A stretch of DNA of 64,000 nt from positions 2,728,001 to 2,792,000 of the forward strand of contig NZ_CP043342.1 in NCBI RefSeq assembly GCF_003594935.2. Direction: 5' to 3'. The notes below the pieces were generated by a model. That model was not told the DNA's origin. It worked only from the letters and a program-made list of their open reading frames with translations, and did no database searches. This DNA is from Enterobacter huaxiensis. Lineage in GTDB: Bacteria; Pseudomonadota; Gammaproteobacteria; Enterobacterales; Enterobacteriaceae. The position numbers and the translations under genes were made by a program. The stretch's first letter is position 1, and each line of letters opens with the position of its first letter. Shown in pieces: positions 45,648-57,068 of this stretch.

Positions 45648-46793
45648 ATGAAAAACCTGGCAACCCTCAGCGTTCACAGCGGCGATTTCAACGACCAGCA
45701 CGGTGCCGTCATGCCGCCTATCTACGCCACCTCAACGTTTGCGCAACCCTCGCCCGGCGAACACACCGGGTATGAATATTCCCGCAGCGGCAACCCGACC
45801 CGCCACGCGCTGGAAACCGCAATAGCAGAACTGGAGGGGGGCACGCGCGGCTACGCCTTTGCCTCTGGCCTGGCCGCCATTTCTACCGTGCTTGAACTGC
45901 TGGACAAAGACAGCCACATCGTCGCCATTGATGACGTTTACGGCGGGACGTATCGCCTGATTGAAAACGTGCGCAAACGCAGCTCCGGGCTGCAGGTCAG
46001 CTGGGTGAAGCCCGACGATTTAGCCGGGCTGGAGGCCGCCATTCGACCGGATACGCGCATGGTCTGGGTAGAAACGCCAACCAACCCGCTGCTGAAACTG
46101 GCCGATCTCGCGGCCATTGCGGCTGTTGCCCGCCGCCATAACGTCATCAGCGTAGCGGATAACACCTTCGCCTCTCCGGTGATTCATCGTCCGCTTGAGT
46201 CCGGGTTTGATATTGTGGTGCACTCCGCCACGAAATACCTCAACGGCCATTCGGACGTGGTCGCCGGGCTGGCTATTGTTGGAGACAATAAGGACCTGGC
46301 AGACAAGCTGGGTTACCTGCAGAACGCCGTCGGCGGCGTACTGGATCCGTTCAGCAGCTTCCTGACCCTGCGCGGTATTCGTACCCTTGCGCTGCGCGTC
46401 GAAAAGCACAGCACCAATGCCCTGGCGATTGCGCAATGGCTTGAGCAGCAACCGCAGGTGGAGAAGGTCTTCTATCCCGGGCTGGAGTCACACCCGCAGT
46501 ATTCACTCGCCCGCACGCAGATGGCCCTGCCGGGCGGCATGATTTCAGTCGTGGTAAAAGGCGATGCGCAACGTGCGGCAGAGGTGATTCGCAAACTGAC
46601 GCTGTTTACGCTTGCCGAGAGTCTGGGCGGCGTTGAGAGCCTGGTCAGCCAGCCCTACAGCATGACCCATGCCTCTATTCCGCTCGAACAACGTCTGGCC
46701 AACGGCATTGTGCCTCAGCTCATCCGTCTGTCAGTAGGTATCGAAGATGTAAAAGATTTAATCGCCGACCTGAATCAGGCGCTGAAAAACTAA
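45648..46793 (+). CDS. mtcC: Cystathionine gamma-lyase (Cys/Met metabolism PLP enzyme)
   Basis: 381 residues of the Cys/Met metabolism fold-type I PLP family. PLP Lys lies in HSATKYLNGHSD, Tyr and Arg of the neighbouring subunit in YEYSRSGNPTRHALE, and AFASGLAAISTV is the family phosphate site. By its partnership with cystathionine beta-synthase it should cleave cystathionine to cysteine, 2-oxobutyrate and ammonia. Sequence alone does not exclude cystathionine gamma-synthase activity. AAAGG lies just before the ATG, 19 bp after mtcB. Confidence 0.88.
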   Translation: MKNLATLSVHSGDFNDQHGAVMPPIYATSTFAQPSPGEHTGYEYSRSGNPTRHALETAIAELEGGTRGYAFASGLAAISTVLELLDKDSHIVAIDDVYGGTYRLIENVRKRSSGLQVSWVKPDDLAGLEAAIRPDTRMVWVETPTNPLLKLADLAAIAAVARRHNVISVADNTFASPVIHRPLESGFDIVVHSATKYLNGHSDVVAGLAIVGDNKDLADKLGYLQNAVGGVLDPFSSFLTLRGIRTLALRVEKHSTNALAIAQWLEQQPQVEKVFYPGLESHPQYSLARTQMALPGGMISVVVKGDAQRAAEVIRKLTLFTLAESLGGVESLVSQPYSMTHASIPLEQRLANGIVPQLIRLSVGIEDVKDLIADLNQALKN

Positions 46794-46800
46794 GCAAAAT

Positions 46801-46823
46801 GCGGCAGGTCATTGGCCTGCCGC
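46801..46823 (+). terminator. Hairpin after mtcC
   Basis: GCGGCAGG / CCTGCCGC stem with a 7-base loop shortly after the mtcC stop; there is no T tract, so termination may need Rho. Confidence 0.5.
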
Positions 46824-46929
46824 CATAAGATGTCATTATGCCTTAACGCATTGATAACAATCTTATGTGAAACTGCACAGATTCTTTTTGAAACACCGTT
46901 TCCATTTTCCTTTTATCTGAAAATCAGCG

Positions 46930-46935
46930 TATAAT
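46930..46935 (+). promoter_or_regulatory. pykF promoter, -10 element
   Basis: A perfect TATAAT 236 bp before the pykF start; the -35 region is poor. The Cra site lies just downstream. Confidence 0.65.
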
Positions 46936-46951
46936 GCGCGCCTAATCCCTG

Positions 46952-46965
46952 GGTGAATGGTTTCA
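46952..46965. promoter_or_regulatory. Cra (FruR) operator of pykF
   Basis: GGTGAATGGTTTCA fits the Cra consensus RSTGAAWSNNTHHW at every position. It lies at about +10 to +23 relative to the predicted start, where a repressor would block transcription. E. coli pykF is an established Cra-repressed gene. Confidence 0.8.
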
Positions 46966-47171
46966 GCGCTTGGAATACAAAAAACAACGTACAACTTCTT
47001 CTCTCCTTCGTTGGGCTGACTCTCAGGCACACTTTCTTCTGCACGCTCAATTGATGTCTCCTATCCTTAGTGCGTGTCATATACTCTTTTGCAACACAGG
47101 TTTGACTCTGCGGCGGTGCGCCCCCGGAGCGAGATTTCCATATCCTTCCCAACTTAAAGACTAAGACTGTC

Positions 47172-48593
47172 ATGAAAAAGACGAAAATTGTTTGTACTAT
47201 CGGCCCGAAAACCGAATCTGAAGAGATGCTGACCAAAATGCTGGACGCTGGCATGAACGTGATGCGTCTGAACTTCTCCCACGGTGACTATGCTGAGCAC
47301 GGTCAACGTATCCAGAACTTGCGCAACGTGATGAGCAAGACCGGTAAGAAAGCAGCGATCCTGCTGGACACCAAAGGTCCTGAAATCCGTACCATCAAAC
47401 TGGAAGGCGGCAACGACGTTTCCCTGAAAGCGGGCCAGACCTTCACCTTCACCACTGACAAATCCGTTGTCGGTAACAACGAAATCGTTGCGGTGACCTA
47501 TGAAGGTTTCACCAGCGATCTGTCCGTGGGCAACACCGTACTGGTTGACGATGGTCTGATCGGTATGGAAGTGACCGCTATCGAAGGCAAAAACGTTGTT
47601 TGTAAAGTGCTGAACAACGGCGACCTGGGCGAAAACAAAGGCGTTAACCTGCCGGGCGTTTCCATCGCGCTGCCAGCGCTGGCTGAAAAAGACAAACAAG
47701 ACCTGATCTTCGGCTGCGAGCAAGGCGTTGACTTCGTTGCAGCGTCCTTTATCCGTAAACGTTCTGACGTGGTTGAAATCCGTGAGCACCTGAAAGCGCA
47801 CGGCGGCGAGAAGATCCAGATCATCTCCAAAATCGAAAACCAGGAAGGCCTGAACAACTTCGACGAAATTCTCGAAGCGTCTGACGGCATCATGGTTGCT
47901 CGTGGTGACCTGGGCGTTGAAATCCCGGTTGAAGAAGTGATCTTCGCGCAGAAGATGATGATCGAGAAGTGCGTTCGCGCGCGTAAAGTGGTTATCACCG
48001 CAACGCAGATGCTGGACTCCATGATCAAAAACCCACGCCCTACTCGCGCAGAAGCGGGTGACGTGGCGAACGCCATCCTCGACGGTACCGATGCGGTCAT
48101 GCTGTCTGGTGAATCCGCGAAAGGTAAATACCCGCTGGAAGCCGTTTCTATCATGGCAACCATCTGTGAGCGTACTGACCGCGTGATGACCAGCCGTCTT
48201 GACTACAACAACGACAGCCGCAAACTGCGCATCACCGAAGCGGTGTGCCGTGGTGCTGTAGAAACGGCTGAGAAACTGGAAGCGCCGCTGATCGTGGTTG
48301 CCACCCAGGGCGGTAAATCTGCACGCGCTATCCGTAAGTACTTCCCGGATGCAACGATTCTGGCGCTGACCACCAACGAAACCACTGCCCGCCAGCTGGT
48401 GCTGAGCAAAGGCGTGGTTCCACACCTGGTGAAAGAGATCGCCTCTACCGATGATTTCTACCGTCTGGGTAAAGAAGTGGCGCTGCAGCTCGTTGAGCGC
48501 GGCCTGGCACAGAAAGGTGACGTTGTGGTGATGGTTTCCGGTGCGCTGGTACCAGCCGGAACAACCAACACTGCATCTGTTCACGTGCTGTAA
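47172..48593 (+). CDS. pykF: Pyruvate kinase I (fructose-bisphosphate activated)
   Basis: Transfers phosphate from phosphoenolpyruvate to ADP at the end of glycolysis; cytoplasmic tetramer. It has 473 residues; the E. coli enzyme has 470. Here [12 protein letters not shown] carries three residues more than the E. coli C-terminal region. The catalytic loop is [13 protein letters not shown] with the active-site Lys, and [12 protein letters not shown] is the metal/substrate segment. It is regulated by Cra through the upstream site and closed by a strong terminator. Confidence 0.98.
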   Translation: MKKTKIVCTIGPKTESEEMLTKMLDAGMNVMRLNFSHGDYAEHGQRIQNLRNVMSKTGKKAAILLDTKGPEIRTIKLEGGNDVSLKAGQTFTFTTDKSVVGNNEIVAVTYEGFTSDLSVGNTVLVDDGLIGMEVTAIEGKNVVCKVLNNGDLGENKGVNLPGVSIALPALAEKDKQDLIFGCEQGVDFVAASFIRKRSDVVEIREHLKAHGGEKIQIISKIENQEGLNNFDEILEASDGIMVARGDLGVEIPVEEVIFAQKMMIEKCVRARKVVITATQMLDSMIKNPRPTRAEAGDVANAILDGTDAVMLSGESAKGKYPLEAVSIMATICERTDRVMTSRLDYNNDSRKLRITEAVCRGAVETAEKLEAPLIVVATQGGKSARAIRKYFPDATILALTTNETTARQLVLSKGVVPHLVKEIASTDDFYRLGKEVALQLVERGLAQKGDVVVMVSGALVPAGTTNTASVHVL

Positions 48594-48619
48594 TAATTCC
48601 CCAACGAATTATTTCTGTT

Positions 48620-48648
48620 AAAAAGCGTCCTTCGGGACGCTTTTTTTA
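48620..48648 (+). terminator. pykF terminator
   Basis: AAAAAGCGTCC / GGACGCTTTTT stem with a TTCG tetraloop and a seven-T run. Confidence 0.95.
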
Positions 48649-49140
<492 letters not shown>

Positions 49141-49154
49141 TAGTACCTGTTAAT

Positions 49155-49185
49155 AAAATGGCGCACATTGTGCGCCATTTTTTTT
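49155..49185 (+). terminator. lpp terminator
   Basis: AATGGCGCA / TGCGCCATT stem with a short loop followed by about eight T residues, between lpp and the convergent ldtE. Confidence 0.93.
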
Positions 49186-49200
49186 GCCTTTCTCAAACCG

Positions 49201-50214
49201 CTACTGCGTCACCTTCTCACCGCTATCTTCGGCAACCGCCACCGACACCCGGCTGTTCTGCACCGACAAGACTGCGCCATCCGCTGACGCCCCCCGATCT
49301 GCTGATACCGCAATTGGGATCCCCGCACGACGCGACAAGGCTTTATCAATGAGCGCTTTATCACTCCCCGCCTGCGAGACAAACGTCGCAAAGTCAGCAG
49401 AATGCGTAATTGGCGATATCTGCGGGTTTTCGCCTTCCACCTGCGCCAAAGGACGGTGGACCTCAATATAACGCTTACCGTCCGGCTCGACGGCGAATTT
49501 TACGGGCTCATTAATAATTTGCACCCGCGTGCCGACGCGCGCCTGTTCAAACAGCGCCTTAATATCGGGCGCGTTCATGCGCATACAGCCGGAACTGACC
49601 CTCAGGCCCACGCTGTCCGGCGCGCTGGTGCCGTGAATGAGATATTCCCCATTACCAATGCCTAAACGCAGCGCATAGCGTCCTAGCGGGTTATTTGGCC
49701 CTGCGGGTACTACCGGAGGCAATTTGATGCCCTGCTCCAGCGAGCGTGCTCTGATGCCCGCTGTGGGCGTCCACGTTGGATTTGGGATTTTCTGGCTCAC
49801 CCGCGTGGTGCTGACCGGCGTTTCAAGCCCAAGCTGCCCAATGCCGAGCGGGAAGACCTGGACAATATTTTCTCCCGGCGGGAAATAGTAAAGCCGAAGC
49901 TCGGCCAGGTTGACCACAATACCTTCACGCGGCGTATCCGGCAGCAGCATCTGTGACGGGATCGTAATCACCGTACCCGGCGCAGGATTAACGGGCGCAA
50001 TGGTATTATTGGTTTCCAGGATAAGCTGCGCTGCGGTATTAAACCGGCGGGCGATGGCCTGCAGCTTATTGTCGCCTTCCTGTATGGTGTAGGTTTGATT
50101 TTGCCCAATCAGGCGGCTGCCTGCGGGCGGCAAGGGATAATCCACCGCTCTGGCCGAATTAAGCGCCCCGAGCGAACCAAGGAGTAATAGTGTTATTAGA
50201 GACGCGCGCTTCAT
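49201..50214 (-). CDS. ldtE: L,D-transpeptidase LdtE
   Basis: Periplasmic YkuD-type transpeptidase that forms 3-3 (mDAP-mDAP) cross-links in peptidoglycan. It has 337 residues (E. coli LdtE, formerly YnhG, 334). The signal peptide is about 1-23 (ARAVDY), a LysM domain covers about 41-86 ([17 protein letters not shown]), and the YkuD domain about 97-235 has catalytic motif [22 protein letters not shown]-terminal extension of about 90 residues follows. It converges on lpp. Confidence 0.95.
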   Translation of the reverse strand: MKRASLITLLLLGSLGALNSARAVDYPLPPAGSRLIGQNQTYTIQEGDNKLQAIARRFNTAAQLILETNNTIAPVNPAPGTVITIPSQMLLPDTPREGIVVNLAELRLYYFPPGENIVQVFPLGIGQLGLETPVSTTRVSQKIPNPTWTPTAGIRARSLEQGIKLPPVVPAGPNNPLGRYALRLGIGNGEYLIHGTSAPDSVGLRVSSGCMRMNAPDIKALFEQARVGTRVQIINEPVKFAVEPDGKRYIEVHRPLAQVEGENPQISPITHSADFATFVSQAGSDKALIDKALSRRAGIPIAVSADRGASADGAVLSVQNSRVSVAVAEDSGEKVTQ

Positions 50215-50311
50215 GCTGAGATTCCTTATTCACTGACAGAACGCCAGAAAGCTGAAAAACCAGCGAGGCGGGAACCACCTCGCGAAACAGAATGAATGCT
50301 GTCTTTTAAGT

Positions 50312-50728
50312 CTAGCTAAGGATTGCAGCTTTGCTGCGAATGGCGCGGATCATCGCTTCAAGGCCCTGGGAGCGGGACGGGGTCAGGTGTTGCGTCAGCG
50401 CCATTTTTTCAAACCACGGACGAACGTCAAACGCGACAATGTCCTGCGGGGACATCTGGTGGTAAAGAATAAAAACGACGGCGATAAGCCCTTTCACAAT
50501 GGCGGCGTCACTGTCGCCCTGAAGCTGAATCACACCGTCGGCATCAGGCTGCATCACGATCCAGACCTGGCTCTGGCAGCCCTGAATAATATTCTCCGGG
50601 CTGTGCGCCTCTTCGCTGAGCGGCGGCAACCGCTGCCCCAGTTCAATAATGTAGAGGTACTTCTCCTCCCAATTTGCGCAACGCCCGAAGTTACGCAGCA
50701 GTTTTTCTTTGTCCGGCAACTCTGCCAT
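50312..50728 (-). CDS. sufE: Cysteine desulfuration protein SufE
   Basis: Accepts persulfide sulfur from SufS and hands it to SufB. It has 138 residues, as in E. coli, with acceptor Cys51 in IQGCQSQVW. The frame is open to 50833, but [11 protein letters not shown] at 50728 is the family start. It is the last gene of sufABCDSE, 14 bp after sufS. Confidence 0.96.
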   Translation of the reverse strand: MAELPDKEKLLRNFGRCANWEEKYLYIIELGQRLPPLSEEAHSPENIIQGCQSQVWIVMQPDADGVIQLQGDSDAAIVKGLIAVVFILYHQMSPQDIVAFDVRPWFEKMALTQHLTPSRSQGLEAMIRAIRSKAAILS

Positions 50729-50742
50729 CTCTTGCCTCTCCG

Positions 50743-51963
50743 TTAGCCCAGCAGCTGATGAATGCGTTTCAGTCCCGCCACCAGCCTGTCGACTTCTTCC
50801 GTTGTGTTGTACATCACCAGCGACGCGCGGCACATCGCCGGAACCTGATAGTAAGCCATAAGCGGCATCGCGCAGTGGTGCCCGGTACGTACGGCCACGC
50901 CGTAGTTATCCAGAAAGCTGCCCACGTCATAGGCGTGATGTTGACCCAGGTTAAAGGCTATCACACCCTGTCGGTCCGCCGGGCCGTAGAGGGTCAAATC
51001 CGGTACGCTGGCGAGCTCCTGCAGGGCGTAGCGCATCAGGCGCTGCTCATATTCCTGAATGGCATCCAGCCCCAGCGCAGAGACGTACTCAATCGCCGCC
51101 CCCAGGCCAATAATCCCGCCCGTGTTTGGCGTACCCGCTTCGAAACGCCACGGCGCACGCGCGTAGGTTGTCCCTTCGGTCAGGCTGACGGTAGCGATCA
51201 TCGAACCGCCCCCTTCCCACGGCGGCATCGCCTGCAGGATATCTTCCTTCACGTACAGCACGCCGATCCCCGTCGGCCCATAAAGCTTATGCCCGGAGAA
51301 GACGTAAAAATCGCAGTCCAGCGCCTGAACGTCGACGGCGTGGTGCATTACCGCCTGCGCGCCATCAATCAGCACTTTTGCCCCCGCCCGATGGGCCCTG
51401 TCGATAATCTCCGCCACCGGGTTCTCTGTACCCAGCACGTTAGAGACCTGCGTTACCGCCACCAGCCGGGTCTTATCGTCCAGCAGCACGTCAAGCTGCT
51501 CCAGCTGCAGGGTACCGTCCTCGCGTAGCGGGATCACCCGCAGCTCGGCGCCAACGCGCTCGCAGAGCATCTGCCACGGCACGATATTGGCGTGGTGCTC
51601 CATCTGGGTGATGATAATGTTATCACCCGCGTGAACCTGCGCGCTGCCCCAGCTGTTCGCGACCAGGTTGATCCCTTCCGTCGTGCCGCGCACAAAGACC
51701 AGCTCTTCCGGCGAGCGTGCATTCAGGAAAGCGGCCACCTGCGTGCGGACGTTCTCCATGCGCTGCGTGGCTTCTGCGCTCAGCGTATGAATACCGCGAT
51801 GCACGGCCGCATAGCCGTGGCGGTAGAACTCCGCCTCGGCGTCCACCACCTGGTTCGGCTTCTGCGCGCTGGCGGCGCTGTCGAGATAGGCCAGCGGCAG
51901 ACCGTTCACCTCACGGTTCAGAACCGGAAAATCCGCCCGGACTTTCTCTACGGGAAAACTCAT
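50743..51963 (-). CDS. sufS: Cysteine desulfurase SufS
   Basis: PLP-dependent group II desulfurase/selenocysteine lyase that mobilises sulfur from cysteine for Fe-S assembly. It has 406 residues. PLP Lys is in [11 protein letters not shown], substrate Cys in [11 protein letters not shown], and the phosphate-binding TEGINLVAN is intact. Its start overlaps sufD by 4 bp (ATGA). Confidence 0.97.
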   Translation of the reverse strand: MSFPVEKVRADFPVLNREVNGLPLAYLDSAASAQKPNQVVDAEAEFYRHGYAAVHRGIHTLSAEATQRMENVRTQVAAFLNARSPEELVFVRGTTEGINLVANSWGSAQVHAGDNIIITQMEHHANIVPWQMLCERVGAELRVIPLREDGTLQLEQLDVLLDDKTRLVAVTQVSNVLGTENPVAEIIDRAHRAGAKVLIDGAQAVMHHAVDVQALDCDFYVFSGHKLYGPTGIGVLYVKEDILQAMPPWEGGGSMIATVSLTEGTTYARAPWRFEAGTPNTGGIIGLGAAIEYVSALGLDAIQEYEQRLMRYALQELASVPDLTLYGPADRQGVIAFNLGQHHAYDVGSFLDNYGVAVRTGHHCAMPLMAYYQVPAMCRASLVMYNTTEEVDRLVAGLKRIHQLLG

Positions 51964-53231
51964 GCTTCGCCTCCAGGCAGACGCTGCCCGATGCGGGACA
52001 GCACCTGCTGTTTCAATACGCCATCGTGCAGCGCTTCCGTCAGCTCTGCGGCAAAGGCGTAAATAATCATCTTCTGCGCCGCCTGGCGGTCTATGCCGCG
52101 CGAGCGCAGGTAGAACATCTGTTCATCGTCAATCCGCCCGATCGTTGCCCCGTGGCTGCATTTCACATCGTCGGCGTAGATTTCGAGCTGCGGCTTGGTA
52201 TCCACCTCCGCAAGACGCCCCAGCAGCAGGTTGTTGTTGGTCATCTGCCCGTCGGTTTTGATAGCGTGCTGCGCCACGTTAATCAGGCCGTTAAACACCG
52301 CTCGCCCCCTGTCGCTGACGATGGTTTTATGCAGCTGACGGCTGTTGCAGTAGCCCTTGTTGTGCTCGAGCCAGGTACGGGTGTCGCACACTTCCGACTT
52401 GACCGGCATCGCCAGGCTGTTGATGCGCAGCGTGGTGTTTTCGCCGTTGAGCTGGGTACTGGTATTGTGCCGCAGCACCGCGCCGCCGAGCAGGAAGCTG
52501 TGGCTGTAGGCCGCAGCATCCTGGCCCAGCAGAATATCGTTATGGGCGAAGTGGTGGCTGACCGGGTTTTCAAACGCCAGCTTGATGTGGTGAAGCTGGG
52601 CGTTGGCTGTCACACTCATCGTCAGGCGCGCGCCGGTAAAGTGGCGAACGTCATTCAGGCTGACGTAGTGCTCCAGCACCGTTGCCTCGGCGCCCTCTGC
52701 CAGCTCAAGATGATGACGGTAGTGGGCCGTGTTGATCTCGTCGCCCTCCAGCCCCTGGGTAATATGCATCAGCAGCAGCGGTTTGGCCGGACGCTGATTG
52801 CGCTTCACGCGAATATGGGTGACGGACTGCGCCAGGCTTTCGGTGAGGTGCAGGAACACTTCAGGCTGAACGGCAGCGGTGAGGTTCTGACGATCGTCGT
52901 TAACCGCAATCTCGAACCCGCTCTCCCGCAGGTCATCGCTCAGCTCCGGACAATAGGCCCCGTCAACAAACACCAGCCGCACCGCGTCCACGGTCAGCGC
53001 CAGGGCATCACGCTGGTCTGGGCCGATCCTTGCCGGCCGCGTGACAAACTCGCCGTTCAGCAGGCCGTCAAGCGGGGTGTATTTCCAGTTCTCGTGCCTG
53101 CGCGTCGGCAGGCCGAGACGCAGCACCTGCTGAAGGTGCTGCTGGGCCTGCTCTGAGCGCGCTTCACCCTGCGCTTCAAACAGCCGGTGCCACTGCTGGA
53201 GTGCATTACTGCTGTTCGGTAAGCCAGCCAT
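51960..53231 (-). CDS. sufD: Fe-S assembly scaffold protein SufD
   Basis: Component of the SufBC2D scaffold, with a parallel beta-helix core; needed for iron entry. It has 423 residues, as in E. coli. The conserved C-terminal region [20 protein letters not shown] contains the Cys and His used at the SufB-SufD interface. [15 protein letters not shown] at 53231 is the family start, which lies inside the end of sufC (26-bp overlap). Confidence 0.96.
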   Translation of the reverse strand: MAGLPNSSNALQQWHRLFEAQGEARSEQAQQHLQQVLRLGLPTRRHENWKYTPLDGLLNGEFVTRPARIGPDQRDALALTVDAVRLVFVDGAYCPELSDDLRESGFEIAVNDDRQNLTAAVQPEVFLHLTESLAQSVTHIRVKRNQRPAKPLLLMHITQGLEGDEINTAHYRHHLELAEGAEATVLEHYVSLNDVRHFTGARLTMSVTANAQLHHIKLAFENPVSHHFAHNDILLGQDAAAYSHSFLLGGAVLRHNTSTQLNGENTTLRINSLAMPVKSEVCDTRTWLEHNKGYCNSRQLHKTIVSDRGRAVFNGLINVAQHAIKTDGQMTNNNLLLGRLAEVDTKPQLEIYADDVKCSHGATIGRIDDEQMFYLRSRGIDRQAAQKMIIYAFAAELTEALHDGVLKQQVLSRIGQRLPGGEA

Positions 53232-53952
53232 AACCCTGCTCCTCCAGTTGTTTAACCAGCGTGAAATCACCGGATTTCACGATACGTCCCTGGTAAAGCA
53301 CGTGGACGTAGTCCGGCTTGATGTAGTCCAGAATGCGCTGGTAGTGCGTCACGATAATAAACGAGCGCTGGCCGTCGCGCAGGGAGTTCACCCCGTCAGC
53401 GACAATCTTCAGGGCATCGATATCCAGGCCGGAATCGGTTTCATCGAGAATACACAGCTCAGGCTCAAGCACCGCCATCTGCAGAATGTCGTTACGCTTT
53501 TTTTCGCCGCCGGAGAAGCCGACGTTAACGGAACGGGTCAGCAGGTCTTCCGGCATTTTCAGCAGCTTGATTTTCTCTTCCATCAGGTCCTGGAAGTCAA
53601 AGCGATCCAGCGCGTCCAGGCCGCGGTATTTGCGTACCGCATTCAGCGCGGTTTGCAGGAAGAACTGGTTACTGACGCCCGGAATTTCCACCGGGTACTG
53701 GAAGGCCATAAAGATCCCCTCACCCGCGCGTTCTTCAGGGGACATCTCCAGCAGATCTTTGCCGTTAAACTCCACCGAACCGCTGATGACTTCGTAATCC
53801 TCGCGTCCTGCCAGCGTCGCCGAAAGCGTACTTTTCCCGGAGCCGTTTGGCCCCATGATGGCGTGAACTTCACCCGGCTTGACGTCAAAATTGAGGCCAC
53901 GCAGGATCTCTTTCTCTTCCACGCTAACCTGTAAATCTTTAATGCTTAACAT
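53206..53952 (-). CDS. sufC: Fe-S assembly ATPase SufC
   Basis: ABC-type ATPase that drives conformational change of SufBC2D. It has 248 residues. Walker A GPNGSGKST, signature VGFSGGEKKR, Walker B LCILDETDSGLD and H-loop VTHYQ are present. It lies 9 bp after sufB and overlaps sufD by 26 bp. Confidence 0.97.
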   Translation of the reverse strand: MLSIKDLQVSVEEKEILRGLNFDVKPGEVHAIMGPNGSGKSTLSATLAGREDYEVISGSVEFNGKDLLEMSPEERAGEGIFMAFQYPVEIPGVSNQFFLQTALNAVRKYRGLDALDRFDFQDLMEEKIKLLKMPEDLLTRSVNVGFSGGEKKRNDILQMAVLEPELCILDETDSGLDIDALKIVADGVNSLRDGQRSFIIVTHYQRILDYIKPDYVHVLYQGRIVKSGDFTLVKQLEEQGYGWLTEQQ

Positions 53953-53961
53953 GTGCTTTCC

Positions 53962-55452
53962 TTAACCGACGCTGTGTTCAAGACTAATGGCGAGGAGTTT
54001 TTGTGCTTCAACGGCGAATTCCAGCGGCAGTTCAGAGAACACGTCCTTACAGAAGCCGTTAACAATCATCGAAATAGCATCTTCTTCGCTGATCCCGCGC
54101 TGCAGGCAGTAGAAGAGCTGGTCTTCTCCGATACGCGACGTGGTCGCCTCGTGCTCAAGCTGGGCGCTGTTGTTGCGGCACTCGACGTACGGGAAGGTAT
54201 GCGCGCCGCAGTCTGCACCAATGAGCATCGAGTCACACTGGGTGAAGTTACGCGCGTTGGTGGCCGTCGGCATGATTTTCACCAGCCCGCGATAGCTGTT
54301 CTGGCTGTGCCCGGCGGAGATCCCTTTCGAGAAGATGGTGGATTTGGTGTTTTTACCGATATGGATCATCTTGGTGCCGGTATCGGCCTGCTGATGGCCG
54401 CTGGTGAGCGCCACCGAGTAAAATTCACCGATGGAGTTATCCCCGCGCAGAATGCAGCTCGGGTATTTCCAGGTGATGGCGGAGCCGGTTTCCGACTGCG
54501 TCCAGGACATCTTGCTGTTTTCGCCCTCGCACAGCGCGCGCTTGGTCACGAAGTTCAGGATGCCACCGGTGTTTCCGTCGCCCGGGAACCAGTTCTGCAC
54601 GGTGGAGTATTTCACCTCGGCATCCTTATGGATGATGACCTCCACCACGGCTGCGTGCAGCTGATAGCTGTCACGCACGGGCGCGGAGCAGCCCTCAATA
54701 TAGCTGACGTAGCTGCCCTCATCGGCCACCAGAATGGTGCGTTCGAACTGGCCGGTTTTTTCCGCGTTGATGCGAAAATAGGTCGACAGCTCCATCGGAC
54801 AGCGCACGCCTTTCGGCACGTAGATAAAGGTGCCGTCGGACGCCACCGCCGCATTGAGCGCCGCGAAGAAGTTATCGTTGCTCGGCACGACCGTACCAAT
54901 GTACTTCTTCACCAGCTCCGGGTGGTCGTGGATGGCTTCACCGAAGGAGCAAAAAATAATGCCCTGCTCCCCCAGCTTTTCACGGTAGGTGGTCGCTACC
55001 GAGACGGAGTCAAAAATAGCATCTACCGCGACCTCTCTCCCCTCACGCACGGGGACGCCGAGCTGGTTAAACGCCTCTTCAACTTCTTTGCTCAGGAAGC
55101 TGTTTTCGGCACCGGTTTGCTGTACCGCGCCGGGCTGCGAGGCGCAGGTGTCATCACAGCTGCCGCAGGACGGCGCAGAGTAGTAGCTGTAGTCCTGATA
55201 GTTCAGCTTGTCGTAGTGCGCCTTGAGCCAGTGCGGCTCTTCCATTTCCAGCCAGGCGCGGAAGGCGCTCAGGCGAAACTCCAGCATCCACTCGGGCTCG
55301 TTACGCTTCGCCGAGATGGCGCGCACGACCTCTTCGTTGATGCCTTTCGCCAGCTCGTCGGTCTGCAGCTGCGTGAAGAACCCTTCTTTATAATTCAGGT
55401 TTCCGCCGCTCCAGGTGTTCACATCACTCGTTGCTTCAGTATTACGAGACAT
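53962..55452 (-). CDS. sufB: Fe-S assembly scaffold protein SufB
   Basis: Main scaffold on which the nascent Fe-S cluster forms, receiving sulfur from SufE. It has 496 residues (E. coli 495). The N-terminal Cys cluster [11 protein letters not shown] and the core Cys in [14 protein letters not shown] and CFK-like [11 protein letters not shown] are kept. The frame is open to 55491; [11 protein letters not shown] at 55452 is the family start. It lies 8 bp after sufA. Confidence 0.97.
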   Translation of the reverse strand: MSRNTEATSDVNTWSGGNLNYKEGFFTQLQTDELAKGINEEVVRAISAKRNEPEWMLEFRLSAFRAWLEMEEPHWLKAHYDKLNYQDYSYYSAPSCGSCDDTCASQPGAVQQTGAENSFLSKEVEEAFNQLGVPVREGREVAVDAIFDSVSVATTYREKLGEQGIIFCSFGEAIHDHPELVKKYIGTVVPSNDNFFAALNAAVASDGTFIYVPKGVRCPMELSTYFRINAEKTGQFERTILVADEGSYVSYIEGCSAPVRDSYQLHAAVVEVIIHKDAEVKYSTVQNWFPGDGNTGGILNFVTKRALCEGENSKMSWTQSETGSAITWKYPSCILRGDNSIGEFYSVALTSGHQQADTGTKMIHIGKNTKSTIFSKGISAGHSQNSYRGLVKIMPTATNARNFTQCDSMLIGADCGAHTFPYVECRNNSAQLEHEATTSRIGEDQLFYCLQRGISEEDAISMIVNGFCKDVFSELPLEFAVEAQKLLAISLEHSVG

Positions 55453-55460
55453 AGTACCGC

Positions 55461-55829
55461 CTATACCCCAAAGCTTTCGCCGCAGCCGCATTCGTTCTGG
55501 GCTTTCGGGTTATGAAATTTGAATAACTGGTTTAAACCTTCACGAACGTAGTCGACTTCGGTGCCATCGATGAAGGGCATGGCCTGGAGGGCGACGTACA
55601 GCTTTGCCCCGTCGGTTTCAAACACCAGGTCATCTTTACCGGGTTCGGTGACGGTATCCAGCACGTAGCCGAAGCCCGCGCAGCCGGTCTGCTTAACGCC
55701 CAGGCGCACGCCGAGAAGCTCCGGCTTTTGCGCCACCAGCTCGTGAATATGTGCCGCAGCCGCTGGCGTAAGCGTCAGGCCACGCCAGCTAAAGTCGGCA
55801 GGATTGAAGGTTTCTGAATGCAATTCCAT
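55461..55829 (-). CDS. sufA: Fe-S carrier protein SufA (A-type)
   Basis: A-type carrier that moves Fe-S clusters to target proteins. It has 122 residues, as in E. coli. Ligand Cys are C50 ([10 protein letters not shown]) and the C-terminal C114/C116 ([11 protein letters not shown]). It is the first gene of the suf operon; the Fur box lies 45 bp upstream of its start. Confidence 0.96.
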   Translation of the reverse strand: MELHSETFNPADFSWRGLTLTPAAAAHIHELVAQKPELLGVRLGVKQTGCAGFGYVLDTVTEPGKDDLVFETDGAKLYVALQAMPFIDGTEVDYVREGLNQLFKFHNPKAQNECGCGESFGV

Positions 55830-55873
55830 AGGTCCACCTCGTGTAATAAGCCTCAGGGGCATAACACCATGTT

Positions 55874-55892
55874 AGTGATAACGATTATCACT
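55874..55892. promoter_or_regulatory. Fur box of the suf operon
   Basis: AGTGATAACGATTATCACT matches the 19-bp Fur box (GATAATGATAATCATTATC pattern) as a near-perfect dyad upstream of sufA. Fur repression of suf is established in E. coli. IscR, OxyR and IHF sites are expected nearby but I cannot place them. Confidence 0.85.
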
Positions 55893-56118
55893 TCAACCCC
55901 TTGTGAGCAGGGGCTTTCGGCTAAACCGCCCTTTTTGGCCGCTTTTATTAAGCATAGACCCTGTCAGGAGATGCGGATGGGATGGACGTAATTGTTCAAT
56001 GCATTGATTAATAATGCATTTTGTAACGCTAATCGGCAGGATAAATTGAAAAGTAAAATATGCATCGGAAATGCCTATTTTTAAGATAGATTTTGTGCAG
56101 TCTGGCTAATGGCGCTTA
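55893..56118. other. Region between sufA and bluR without a recognised gene
   Basis: About 225 bp, AT-rich in part, upstream of suf. In E. coli the gap between sufA and ydiH also encodes the small RNA RydB; I see no structure here that I can confidently call its equivalent. Confidence 0.3.
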
Positions 56119-56150
56119 AGAAACAAAAAAGGCCCTGACGGACCCCTTAA
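56119..56150 (-). terminator. bluR terminator
   Basis: On the minus strand AAGGGGTCC / GGGCCTTT form an imperfect stem with a GTCA loop and a TTTTTT tail, directly after the bluR stop codon. Confidence 0.7.
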
Positions 56151-56151
56151 A

Positions 56152-56880
56152 TCAGTGGTGGAATGACACCGCGAACCCCTGTTCACGCCAGTGGTCCAGC
56201 TGCTCCTGCTGGCGGGCCGTAGGAGGCTGTCCTGTCCAGACGAAGATATTCTGCCCAGGGAAAAGCTCGGGGCGTGGAGAATCAATCGGTTCCGCCAGAA
56301 CGTCAATATGCCAGCCCTTGTGCGCAAGCCGGGCCGCTTCCAGCCATAAATGCGTACGGTCATCGCATTCCCAGCCGATGAGGAGCGCATCTTTACCCGC
56401 TTTTTTTCGCGACTCTGCAAGGCTCGCGATCGCAAATTCAATCAACACACCGTCCAGCAGGCTTGCCATGTGGCGCACCGTGTTCTGGTCCTGATTCATT
56501 CGCTGACGAACGGGAGTAATAATATTATCGATAAGCGAATCCATCGCATGATCCCGGCGGAACTCACCGATTTTGGCGCGCAGCCTTGCCGGGCTGGCGT
56601 AACGCAGAACAGTCAACATCTCTTCCTGAAACGATGCCCAGTTCCCCTCAGTCACCACGTCTTTGTTTTCCAGCAACGCTTTGACTTTGCCGACCGAAAC
56701 GCCGCTTTTCATCAGGCGCTTGATCTCTTCAATCCGCAGGATATCTTCATCGTCAAACTGACGATGACCCCCTTCGCTGCGCTGCGGCTTCAACAATCCA
56801 TAACGGCGCTGCCAGGCACGCAGCGTAACGGGGTTGATACCGCATCGTTCGGCGACTTCGCCGATACTGTAATAGGCCAT
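56152..56880 (-). CDS. bluR: MerR-family repressor BluR
   Basis: MlrA-type MerR regulator that represses the ycgZ-ymgABC genes and is released by BluF on blue light and cold in E. coli. It has 242 residues, closer to BluR than to its paralogue MlrA, beginning [20 protein letters not shown]. The winged HTH is at 2-70 and a B12-binding-like C-terminal domain follows. GAGGGAGTTA precedes ATG 56880; the frame is open to 56940. TTGTACAA-type boxes upstream suggest autocontrol. The E. coli gene is at a different map position. Confidence 0.92.
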   Translation of the reverse strand: MAYYSIGEVAERCGINPVTLRAWQRRYGLLKPQRSEGGHRQFDDEDILRIEEIKRLMKSGVSVGKVKALLENKDVVTEGNWASFQEEMLTVLRYASPARLRAKIGEFRRDHAMDSLIDNIITPVRQRMNQDQNTVRHMASLLDGVLIEFAIASLAESRKKAGKDALLIGWECDDRTHLWLEAARLAHKGWHIDVLAEPIDSPRPELFPGQNIFVWTGQPPTARQQEQLDHWREQGFAVSFHH

Positions 56881-57068
56881 TAACTCCCTCACGCTCAATA
56901 CTTCCATACCTAACCTAACCAACCTTATCAGATTGTACAAACCATTTGTATAACTAACTCCTCGCTCGGAGACAAGTGGATGGGGTCTAAACCATCCACT
57001 CGTTAATACATTGTTGTATAAATTTAGCTGAACGTACAGCTAACTCTCAATGATTAGGTACAGGAATC

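Noticed and set aside
46888-46903. Dyad TTGAAACACCGTTTCC upstream of pykF as a Cra site
   Set aside because: The half-site spacing does not fit the Cra consensus, while GGTGAATGGTTTCA at 46952-46965 fits at every position.
47154-48584. Long open frame (about 476 codons) antisense to pykF
   Set aside because: It is the shadow of a highly expressed, codon-biased gene; the pykF product is unmistakable and the antisense protein has no recognisable family or start signals.
53953-55515. Open frame of about 520 codons antisense to sufB and the sufA end
   Set aside because: It covers the sufB coding sequence in reverse; the peptide is low in hydrophobic-core patterning and resembles other GC-rich antisense shadows.
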